From Oscillospiraceae bacterium (lineage in GTDB: Bacteria; Bacillota; Clostridia; Oscillospirales; CAG-382), in contig SVRF01000021.1 of NCBI GenBank assembly GCA_015064945.1, positions 1-34,976 of the forward strand: a DNA stretch of 34,976 nt. The letters run 5' to 3'. Shown piece by piece: positions 1 through 6,522 of the stretch (position 1 is the first letter of the stretch; every line of letters starts with the position of its first letter). A program made the position numbers and the translations under genes. The notes beneath the pieces are model-generated. The model did no database searches. It saw only the letters and a list, made by a program, of their open reading frames with translations, and was not told the DNA's origin.

Positions 1-486
1 CTGGTATTTGCCCTGCCCGTCTCCCATTATCAGGATGCGCTTTACGACATATTCGATGTGGATATATTGGAGCAGGTGGACCCCGTGCAGGCGGCGGCAC
101 AGCTTTCGGCGGTTATGCCATCCGATATGCCCGTACTTAAGGCGGCGTACCCCAAAAAGAAATTTAAGGACCTTGACAGCGCAAGCTACGAGATAAGCCT
201 TAAGACCCCCCTCAGCGCCGAGGAGATACAAAGCAGATTTGCAGGCGAGGTAGTTGTGGAAAAGAAAAGCAAGAAGAAGTGCGCCTTTACGGATATTTCC
301 CCTATGATAAAGGAGCTTATCGCTTATCCCGCAGAGGACGGGGTGCTTCTTAAGTGTACTTTAAGCGCTTCCCCCGACAATTACCTTAACCCCAAGTACA
401 TAACGGAATTCCTTGGAGATGCCGTAAGCTATTCCCACACCGTAAGGACAATGCTTTACGACGAAAAAGGCAATCCTTTGGAATAA
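1..486 (+). CDS. DUF2344 radical-SAM-linked protein, C-terminal part
   Basis: The reading frame is open from the first base and ends in TAA, giving 161 residues of a truncated protein. The opening LVFALPVS followed by an acidic stretch, then PVQAAAQLSAVMP and, near the end, NPKYITEFLG, fits the DUF2344 family (TIGR03936). In Clostridia that domain sits beside or is fused to a radical SAM protein and usually lies upstream of ribonuclease G and ribosomal protein L21. The conserved 'GFNPHP' start of the domain would lie just outside the window. The biochemical role of the family is not established. Here the following gene is not ribonuclease G but a small membrane protein, so the common neighbourhood is broken. 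The ATG at 58 is internal and not the true start. Family assignment is from remembered consensus. Confidence 0.72.
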   Translation: MVFALPVSHYQDALYDIFDVDILEQVDPVQAAAQLSAVMPSDMPVLKAAYPKKKFKDLDSASYEISLKTPLSAEEIQSRFAGEVVVEKKSKKKCAFTDISPMIKELIAYPAEDGVLLKCTLSASPDNYLNPKYITEFLGDAVSYSHTVRTMLYDEKGNPLE

Positions 487-502
487 TTTTGCTTAATACC
501 AC

Positions 503-531
503 TTGTATATTTGCAAAAAGTGTAGTATTAT
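503..531 (+). promoter_or_regulatory. candidate sigma-A promoter for the membrane protein/lipoprotein/miaA run
   Basis: TTGTAT (503-508) and TATTAT (526-531) are separated by 17 bp in the short gap after the DUF2344 gene. An imperfect inverted repeat (AATACCACTT against AAGTGTAGTATT, about 495-530) overlaps it. The match to consensus is only fair. Confidence 0.35.
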
Positions 532-571
532 AGTAAACGGATATATGTTTTAGAAGGAGAGGTGTTTGCCC

Positions 572-997
572 TTGAAGAAACTAAGCGGCATTTGGGGCAC
601 ATATTTAGGTAAGCTCATTGCTCTTTTCCTTGTTTTGGCGTTTGCCTTGGGTGCTGTGGGCGTTTGTATGATTTATGAACGTCACAGAGACGTGGTTATA
701 GATTTGGAGGAACTGCCCGAAACACAGCGCTCCGTCAGCAAAAGCGATGAGGATATTACTTTTAAGTTTACCCTTAACAAGCAGGGCTATTATTTTTCCG
801 GCTTTGATACTTACCGCAAGGACGAGGGCGACTTGGTTGTAAAGCTTTACGCTTCTCTTACGCCCGGTGACTATGCCAAGGACACCGAGGGCTATTACAC
901 CATCGTTATCCCCCGTGAAAAAGGGGACAAAACATTCAGTTTAGAAGGAGAAGACGGCATTGTTACAAGCTTGCTTGAACTTAAAGAAAATAAATAA
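572..997 (+). CDS. small single-pass membrane protein, unknown function
   Basis: A protein of about 141 residues starting MKKLSGIWG, with one hydrophobic segment at roughly residues 10-32 (LIALFLVLAFALGAVGVC). The remaining ~110 residues are polar and probably extracytoplasmic; they look like a small beta-rich domain and contain a YYFSGFDTY stretch. No family is recognised. AAGGAG at 554-559 supports initiation at TTG 572 (spacing about 12) or at TTG 566 (spacing about 6); 572 is preferred because it gives a normal positively charged N-terminus. The 3' end overlaps the next lipoprotein gene by 38 bp, so the two are probably translationally coupled and may act together at the cell surface. That functional link is inference. 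Confidence 0.6.
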   Translation: MKKLSGIWGTYLGKLIALFLVLAFALGAVGVCMIYERHRDVVIDLEELPETQRSVSKSDEDITFKFTLNKQGYYFSGFDTYRKDEGDLVVKLYASLTPGDYAKDTEGYYTIVIPREKGDKTFSLEGEDGIVTSLLELKENK

Positions 998-1991
998 ACG
1001 TATTTTGGCGGCAATCCTTGCCGCCTGTAGCCTTTTATGCCTTTGCGCCTGCAATACCGAGGTGGAAAACGTAAAGGGCGAGAACTCCCTTGGCGGCTAC
1101 AGCTTTTCCTACCCCGAAACCTGGGAGCTGTTGACGGACGGCGCAGACAGCGTTATAAGTATATCCGACGTGGGCGGCTCCGTTCCCTATGCGGTTATAC
1201 GCTTTACCGTACATCAAAGCGGCGGCAAAACCGCAGAGGAGTATTGGAACGCTTCCGAAAAGGATTTTAAAAAGCTTTACAGTGATGTGGAGATAAGCAA
1301 GAAGCAGTCCTTTGATTTTGCAGACGGTACAGGCTTTGAAGCGGTTATGAAAGCCACAATAGTCGGCTTCACCAATCTGGACGGTCAGCCCGACAAAGCG
1401 GATGGCAAGGCGGTTTATTTTGTGCGTCAGCTTGTTTTCCAAAAAGAGGACAGGCTTTGCGTTGCAAGCTATATGGCTTCTAAGGATAACGACGACGAGC
1501 ACAGCGGCGCTCTTAACACCGTTAAAACCAGCTTTAAGTTTATCGCCCCCAAGGTGGACAAAACCGAAGACAAGGATGTGGCGGATTTTAACATCCCCGT
1601 ACCCGAGGGCTGGACGCTTTCCAAGTCCGAGGCGTATTATACCCTTACCAAGGGCAAGGCAAGCATAACGGCTTCCGTGTTCTCCGTAAAGGATAACGCA
1701 ACTACCGCAAAAGACTGTTGGGAAAAGGTTTACGTGCCTGACTTCAAGGCTAATTTTGCCGATTTTAAGCTTGTCGGTCAGCTTAAGGAGGACGTAAAGC
1801 TTGACGGCGTTCCTGCTGTGGAGGCTGAATATACCCTCAGCACCTTCAGCGGCAGCACCTACAACTTCCGTCAGATTACCGCTGTATATTACGGCTACGT
1901 TTACACCGTAGTGCTTACCGCTTCCGCAGATGATTATGCGGACTGCACGGCAGGCTACAAGGCGGTTGCGGAAGGCTTCAGCTTCAAATGA
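960..1991 (+). CDS. two-domain lipoprotein, PsbP/DUF1795-like
   Basis: The N-terminus has a basic region and hydrophobic stretch ending in the lipobox LCAC, predicting lipidation at Cys31. The mature protein shows two similar halves, about residues 40-195 and 205-343. Each begins with a 'GYSFSYPETWELLTD' or 'DFNIPVPEGWTLSKS' type motif and later carries an EYW/DCW...F...F pattern. This resembles PsbP/Mog1-like or DUF1795 surface lipoproteins, whose functions are mostly unknown. TTG 960 is chosen because AAGGAG at 945-950 is 9 bp away; TTG 975 is an alternative. The gene overlaps the preceding membrane-protein gene and its TGA stop overlaps the miaA ATG (ATGA), so it is embedded in a housekeeping operon. 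Confidence 0.65.
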   Translation: MLQACLNLKKINKRILAAILAACSLLCLCACNTEVENVKGENSLGGYSFSYPETWELLTDGADSVISISDVGGSVPYAVIRFTVHQSGGKTAEEYWNASEKDFKKLYSDVEISKKQSFDFADGTGFEAVMKATIVGFTNLDGQPDKADGKAVYFVRQLVFQKEDRLCVASYMASKDNDDEHSGALNTVKTSFKFIAPKVDKTEDKDVADFNIPVPEGWTLSKSEAYYTLTKGKASITASVFSVKDNATTAKDCWEKVYVPDFKANFADFKLVGQLKEDVKLDGVPAVEAEYTLSTFSGSTYNFRQITAVYYGYVYTVVLTASADDYADCTAGYKAVAEGFSFK

Positions 1992-2923
1992 TAAAGGTAA
2001 TAGCGGTTGTGGGCGCTACAGCCTCGGGTAAAAGCGGCTTGGCGGTAAGACTTGCAAAAGCCCTTAACGGCGAGGTCATATCCGGTGACTCTGCACAGGT
2101 TTACAGGGGAATGGATATAGGCACAGCCAAGATAAGCCACGAGGAACAGGAGGGCGTCCCTCACCATTTAATCGACATTTTGGATATAGACACTGCGTTT
2201 TCCGCAGGTGTGTTTGCCGAGCTTGGAACAGCGGCGGCGGAGGATATAGTAAGCCGCGGAAAACTGCCCGTAATAGCGGGCGGTACAGGGCTTTATGTGG
2301 ATGCTATGACAGGCGCGAACCGACTTAGCCCTACCGCAGACAGCGACCCTGCCGTAAGACAACAGCTTATGGACAAGGCGGCAAACGAGGGTGCGGAAAG
2401 CCTGCACGCTTATCTGGCGTCCATTGACCCGCAGGCGGCGGCGGAGATACACCCCAACAACGTAAAAAGGGTGGCTCGTGCCATAGAGATTTTTTTGGTA
2501 ACGGGCAAAACAAAAACCGAGCTTAACGCACAGCCTGTAGCACAGAGTCGTTTCAGCCGCTGTCTTATACTGCTTGACTGTCCCGACCGAGGGGCACTTT
2601 ACAGCCGCATAGACAAACGAGTGGACCTTATGATGGAGCAAGGCTTGGAGCAGGAGGCTTACCGTCTTTGGAAGCAGGGCTTAGGTGATACCCCCACGGC
2701 TTCTGCGGCTATCGGTTATAAGGAGCTGTTTCCCTATTTCCGCGGGGAAGTTAGCCTTGACAAGGCGGTAGAGGATATAAAGCAAGCAACACGCAACTAT
2801 GCGAAACGGCAAATAACCTATTTTAAACGTATGGAGGGTGCGTACCCCATAGACATAAGCCTTGGCAAGGAGGAGGTCTTCCGCCTTGCTATGCAGCGCA
2901 GTACGCAGTTTTTACAGGAATAA
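1988..2923 (+). CDS. miaA: tRNA dimethylallyltransferase
   Basis: MiaA transfers a dimethylallyl group from DMAPP to N6 of adenosine 37 in tRNAs that read UNN codons; it is cytoplasmic. The 311-residue protein has the P-loop GATASGKS (residues 9-16), the DSAQVYRGMDIGTAK signature (34-48), HHLID and the GGTGLYVDAM motif near residue 100, all diagnostic. The length is typical for the family. Its ATG overlaps the lipoprotein TGA by 4 bp, and 23 bp separate it from the HlyD-like gene, so it sits in the middle of a + strand operon. No mutL or hfq partner is adjacent, unlike in many bacteria. Confidence 0.96.
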   Translation: MIKVIAVVGATASGKSGLAVRLAKALNGEVISGDSAQVYRGMDIGTAKISHEEQEGVPHHLIDILDIDTAFSAGVFAELGTAAAEDIVSRGKLPVIAGGTGLYVDAMTGANRLSPTADSDPAVRQQLMDKAANEGAESLHAYLASIDPQAAAEIHPNNVKRVARAIEIFLVTGKTKTELNAQPVAQSRFSRCLILLDCPDRGALYSRIDKRVDLMMEQGLEQEAYRLWKQGLGDTPTASAAIGYKELFPYFRGEVSLDKAVEDIKQATRNYAKRQITYFKRMEGAYPIDISLGKEEVFRLAMQRSTQFLQE

Positions 2924-2946
2924 AACCGAGGAGGTGACGGAAAGAT

Positions 2947-4179
2947 ATGAAAAAAACACTAAAGCAGGTGCTTGTGGTGCTTTGCTCTGTAAGCATACTT
3001 GTTTACGCCGTTTTTCAGCTTTCCCTTGCTTCCGATAAAGAGATAGAGACGGAAAACACCTTTTATTCGGTGGTTAACGATGTTATTAATACCGAGTGTT
3101 ACATTTTCCGCAACGAGTCACTTATCATCCAAAGCGCCGACGGCGCCCGTTGCTATTCCGCAGAAAACGGCGACAAGGTGTTTTTGGGGCAGGAGCTGTG
3201 CGTAACCTATCAGGACTATTCCGATGCAGACGTACAGACCAGAATTAACGAGATAAATACACAGCTTGCCGTGCTGGAGCAAAGCACAGGCAGTTATTTT
3301 GCCGACCTGGGCAGAATTAACGAAAACATAAGCGATTATATGATGGATATCCTTTGCAGTGTGTCCGACGGCGACCTGCGCAGCGCAAAGAGACAGCAAA
3401 GCTCGCTGCTTGTGCAAATGAACCGCAGACAGGCAACGGTTGAGGAAAACGGCAACTGCTTCAGCGACCAAATCTATGCCCTAAAGCAAGAAAAAACAAA
3501 TCTTGAAGGGGGGCTTACGGGTGCAAAGGTGTATACCACCTCCCCTGCCGCAGGCTATTTCTATACCGAGGTAGACGGCTACGAAAACATATTTTCCGCC
3601 ACTGCCTTGGAAGACCTGAGCCTTAAGGATTTCCAAGCCCTTATAAGCTCTAACCCCAAGCCCGTGATAAACAGTAACGCCATCGGCAAAATAGCAAAAA
3701 GCTCTAAATGGTATATTGCTTTTGTATGCCCCCGCAGAGAAGCCGCAGGCTTCCAAAAGGGCAAAAACTATACGGTTAACTTCCCCTATTCCGAAACACA
3801 GCTTGATATGACCTTGGAACGCAGCGGCGGCAGCGGTGACGGGGAAACGATGATGCTTGTTTTCAGCAGTCACACATTGCCAAGGGGCTTTAATTTTACA
3901 CGCAAGCAGGAGATAAGCGTTGTTAAATCCACGGTGCAAGGGCTTAAGGTGCGCACCACCGCCCTTCGTCACGAAAACGGCAAAACAGGCGTGTACGTTT
4001 TGCAAAACAACCGTGTTGTGTTTAAAACCACCGAAATTTTAAGGGAAAGCGGCGGCTTTTATCTGGTTGCCCTGCCCGACGAAAACCGACACACGGCACG
4101 CTCTGCAACCAAGCTGTCCCTGCACGATACGGTTATACTAAGCGGCAAAAATCTGTATGTGGGGAAGGTGTTGCAATAA
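2947..4179 (+). CDS. HlyD-like membrane protein adjacent to the ylm/sepF cluster
   Basis: A 410-residue protein with an N-terminal membrane anchor at about residues 7-28 and an extracytoplasmic remainder. A GDKVFLGQELC segment near residues 75-85 looks like a biotinyl/lipoyl-type half motif. It is followed by a coiled-coil-prone region (about 95-190, rich in Q, E, N and R) and a second beta-rich half, the layout of an HlyD/membrane-fusion adaptor. GAGGTGA lies just upstream of the ATG. Its TAA overlaps the next gene's ATG. Related HlyD-like proteins occur next to sepF in Clostridia, suggesting an envelope role during division or secretion, but no transport partner is in the window. The adaptor call rests on architecture, not a diagnostic motif. 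Confidence 0.6.
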   Translation: MKKTLKQVLVVLCSVSILVYAVFQLSLASDKEIETENTFYSVVNDVINTECYIFRNESLIIQSADGARCYSAENGDKVFLGQELCVTYQDYSDADVQTRINEINTQLAVLEQSTGSYFADLGRINENISDYMMDILCSVSDGDLRSAKRQQSSLLVQMNRRQATVEENGNCFSDQIYALKQEKTNLEGGLTGAKVYTTSPAAGYFYTEVDGYENIFSATALEDLSLKDFQALISSNPKPVINSNAIGKIAKSSKWYIAFVCPRREAAGFQKGKNYTVNFPYSETQLDMTLERSGGSGDGETMMLVFSSHTLPRGFNFTRKQEISVVKSTVQGLKVRTTALRHENGKTGVYVLQNNRVVFKTTEILRESGGFYLVALPDENRHTARSATKLSLHDTVILSGKNLYVGKVLQ

Positions 4180-4868
4180 TGGACGAAAAAAAGGCGTTTA
4201 TCAAAGAAAGACTGGCGGAGATTCAAAAGAAGCTCCCCACAGGGGTTGCCCTTTTGGGCGCCACCAAAACAGTACCTGCCGAATATATCAATTACGCCGC
4301 AGAGTGCGGACTTAGGCTGATGGGCGAAAACAGGGTAAACGAGCTTGTGGAAAAATACGACAGCCTGAACAAAGACCTTTTGGAGATACATTTTATCGGC
4401 GCTTTGCAAAGCAATAAGGTAAAGTACATTATCGACAAGGTGTCTATGATACATTCCGTGGACCGACTTTCCTTGGCGGAGGAGATAAGCCGCAGAGCGC
4501 TGGCGATAGATAAGGTTATGCCCGTGCTTGTGGAGGTCAATATAGGTAAAGAGCCAAGCAAAAGCGGAGTAATGCCCGAGGACACCTTGGCGTTTATAAA
4601 GGAAATTGCAAAGCTTAAGGGCATTTCGGTGCAGGGTTTGATGACAATTCCCCCAAAATGCGACAGTAAAGAAAAAAATATTGAATTTTATAAAAAAATA
4701 AAGCAAATATTTATTGACATATCACGTCAAAATGTGGATAATGTTAATATGAGGATTTTGTCCGCGGGTATGAGCGGCGATTGGCAGGAAGCGGCAGAGT
4801 GCGGATCTAATATGGTGCGCATCGGTTCAGGCCTTTTCGGTATGCGTCAATACGACGTAAAAAGTTGA
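4179..4868 (+). CDS. YggS/PLPBP-family pyridoxal-5'-phosphate homeostasis protein
   Basis: YggS-family proteins (YlmE in Bacillus) bind PLP through a Schiff-base lysine and help keep vitamin B6 and amino-acid pools in balance. This 229-residue copy shows the PLP lysine in LLGATKTVP (Lys30), then GENRVNE, HFIGALQSNK, VLVEVNIGKEPSKSG, GLMTIPP and the C-terminal SAGMSGDWQEA...GSNMVRIGSGLFG, covering all family blocks. It overlaps the HlyD-like gene by 1 bp and precedes sepF, the usual Firmicutes ylmE-sepF order. A stretch near 4670-4760 is much richer in A+T and in Lys/Ile/Asn codons than the rest of the gene and holds a candidate promoter for sepF. Confidence 0.93.
   Translation: MDEKKAFIKERLAEIQKKLPTGVALLGATKTVPAEYINYAAECGLRLMGENRVNELVEKYDSLNKDLLEIHFIGALQSNKVKYIIDKVSMIHSVDRLSLAEEISRRALAIDKVMPVLVEVNIGKEPSKSGVMPEDTLAFIKEIAKLKGISVQGLMTIPPKCDSKEKNIEFYKKIKQIFIDISRQNVDNVNMRILSAGMSGDWQEAAECGSNMVRIGSGLFGMRQYDVKS
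4714..4742 (+). promoter_or_regulatory. candidate internal promoter for sepF
   Basis: TTGACA (4714-4719), a 17-bp spacer and GATAAT (4737-4742) lie inside the 3' part of the YggS gene, about 160 bp before the sepF start, within an unusually A+T-rich coding stretch. This would let sepF-yggT-divIVA be transcribed independently of the upstream operon. Confidence 0.45.
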
Positions 4869-4902
4869 AAATATTAAAATACTATATACGGAGGAACATA
4901 TT

Positions 4903-5352
4903 ATGGCAAATTGGAAATGGGCAGAAAAACTTTTGGGCAAAGAAGAGGCTTACGTTGTAGAAGACGACGTTAATTACGATGAAAGCGGTTATGAGCCCGT
5001 AAGCGCTCGCCCCGCAGCAGCACCCGAAGCTCCCCGTCAGACAGGTGCAATTTCCAGCGGCGCTTCCGCATCCTTGGAAATGAAGATAGTTAAGCCCGAC
5101 CGTTTTGAAGACGTTACTACCATAGCAGACCATCTTTTGCAAAGACGCACCGTTGTGCTTAATCTTGAAAATACAGGCAAGGAAAGCATAAGACGTATAC
5201 TGGACTTCCTTTCCGGCACCGTTTACGCAATAGAAGGCAATATGAAGCGTGCCGCAAACTCTACCTACGTTATCACTCCCAAAAATGTGGATGTCTCCGC
5301 AGATTTGGACTTTGCAGGTGATAAGAACGTTTCCGGCAAAGAACTTTATTAA
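4903..5352 (+). CDS. sepF: cell division protein SepF
   Basis: SepF binds FtsZ and the membrane and helps assemble the Z ring. The 149-residue protein has a short N-terminal amphipathic segment (MANWKWAEKLLG), an acidic and Pro/Ala-rich linker (about 20-60) and the C-terminal SepF domain (about 65-145). The domain contains KPDRFEDVTTIADHLLQRRTVVLNLENT, REDUCED here to its recognisable core KPDRFEDV and RRTVVLNLEN, then RRILDFLSGTVYAIEGN and the closing YVITPKNVDV. GGAGG lies 8-10 bp before the ATG. It sits between the YggS and YggT genes exactly as in the Bacillus ylmE-F-G block. Confidence 0.95.
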   Translation: MANWKWAEKLLGKEEAYVVEDDVNYDESGYEPVSARPAAAPEAPRQTGAISSGASASLEMKIVKPDRFEDVTTIADHLLQRRTVVLNLENTGKESIRRILDFLSGTVYAIEGNMKRAANSTYVITPKNVDVSADLDFAGDKNVSGKELY

Positions 5353-5391
5353 TTTGTTTTTCCCTCGTTGGGGTTTTAAAGGTGATAGTTT

Positions 5392-5664
5392 TTGATTAGA
5401 ATTTTTACATTTGTTGCGCTTTCCGTCAGCGCATACGTTACACTTATGCATTTGGCGCTTCTGATGCGTGTTATTTTGGGTGCGTTTACAGAGGGCACGG
5501 GTCCTCTTGCTTCCTTTGTGTATGTGGCAACAGAGCCTATTTTACTTCCCATCAGACGCTATATTGACAAAAAGGGCATTCTGCAGGGCATCCCCTTGGA
5601 TATTTCTATCCTTGTGGCGATGATCTTGCTTATGATAGTATCGATCTTTTTGCCAAGAATTTAG
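5392..5664 (+). CDS. YggT-family membrane protein
   Basis: A 90-residue protein with two hydrophobic segments (about residues 5-28 and 70-88) flanking the family core, LLMRVILGAF...GPLASFVYVATEPILLPIRR. It belongs to the YggT/YlmG family, which is linked to division and envelope maintenance but has no settled biochemical function. Initiation is at TTG 5392, preceded by AAAGGTGAT at 5378-5386. It lies between sepF and divIVA, the conserved Firmicutes order, but the ylmH-like S4-domain gene normally found next is absent. Confidence 0.9.
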   Translation: MIRIFTFVALSVSAYVTLMHLALLMRVILGAFTEGTGPLASFVYVATEPILLPIRRYIDKKGILQGIPLDISILVAMILLMIVSIFLPRI

Positions 5665-5689
5665 GGTTAAAGAAAGGGGAGAGCGGACC

Positions 5690-6394
5690 GTGCTTGCACC
5701 GCATGAACTTAAAAACAAGGCGTTTTCCAAAGCTGTAAGGGGTTATAACCCTACCGAGGTTGACGACCATATAGAATTTTTAATAGAAAAGTATACCGAG
5801 CTTTACAGGGAGAATACCGAGCTTAACCGCAAGCTTCGTATTGCCGTAACAAAGCTTGATGAAATTAAGGATGAAGAGGAGTCTATCCGAAGCACCCTTG
5901 TTAACGCACAGAAAATGGGCGAAAAGATCATCAAGGACGCTAACGACCAGGCTGACCTTATCACCGGCGCTATTAAAGAGCGTTGCGATGCGGTTATTGC
6001 TGACTTTAAGCGCCGTATGGTTAGCGAAAAGGAAGATTTGTGGAACATTAGAACTGCTGTTTTGGACTTTAAGACCGAGGTTTTCGAGCTGTACCGTAAA
6101 CATATCGAGGAGCTCCACAACATCAGCGTTAATAAGATAGAAGAGATAGTTCTGCCCAACGAAAACGCTATTGTAGAAGGTATTTTCGGCGATGTGGCAG
6201 AAGCTGTTAAGAACAACAACAGCTACGAGCAGCAGGCGGCTGAGAGCGAAAACCTTAACCCCGTTAAGGAAGAGAAGGAGCCTGTGGAGGTTCCTGCCGC
6301 TGTTATTGAACAGCCTGCGGCAGAGCCTGTGGTTGCAGACGATGACGAGGACCAGTTCATCAAAAGCTTAGAAAGTCTTAAAGATGATGAATAG
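5690..6394 (+). CDS. divIVA: DivIVA-domain cell division/polarity protein
   Basis: DivIVA proteins bind negatively curved membrane at septa and poles and recruit partners. The 234-residue sequence has the N-terminal membrane-binding and coiled-coil module (LAPHELKNKAFSKAVRGYNPTEVDDHI, seen in blocks such as RGYNPTEVDDHIEFL), then long coiled coil to about residue 155. An acidic Pro/Glu-rich tail (about 180-234) ends DQFIKSLESLKDD. GTG 5690 is the start, with AGAAAGGGGA upstream. The gene follows yggT by 25 bp. A strong hairpin pair lies between it and ileS, so the division operon probably ends here. Confidence 0.92.
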   Translation: MLAPHELKNKAFSKAVRGYNPTEVDDHIEFLIEKYTELYRENTELNRKLRIAVTKLDEIKDEEESIRSTLVNAQKMGEKIIKDANDQADLITGAIKERCDAVIADFKRRMVSEKEDLWNIRTAVLDFKTEVFELYRKHIEELHNISVNKIEEIVLPNENAIVEGIFGDVAEAVKNNNSYEQQAAESENLNPVKEEKEPVEVPAAVIEQPAAEPVVADDDEDQFIKSLESLKDDE

Positions 6395-6418
6395 GCGCAG
6401 TGTTTTACAACGCAAGTG

Positions 6419-6475
6419 CCCCCTGTAAGGGGGTTAGGGCAGCCGTGCCTCCGTATAGGCGGAACGGCTGCTTTT
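6419..6475 (+). terminator. double hairpin between divIVA and ileS, terminator-like
   Basis: A five-pair G/C hairpin (CCCCC-TGTAA-GGGGG, 6419-6433) is followed by GCAGCCGT...ACGGCTGC (6439-6446 with 6464-6471) and then TTTT. It reads as an intrinsic terminator for divIVA. The short distance to ileS (about 50 bp) also makes it a possible attenuator, but no T-box elements are visible. Confidence 0.6.
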
Positions 6476-6522
6476 CGGTGAAATTATAAAGATATTTTAG
6501 AAAATGTGAGGACGGTTATTTT

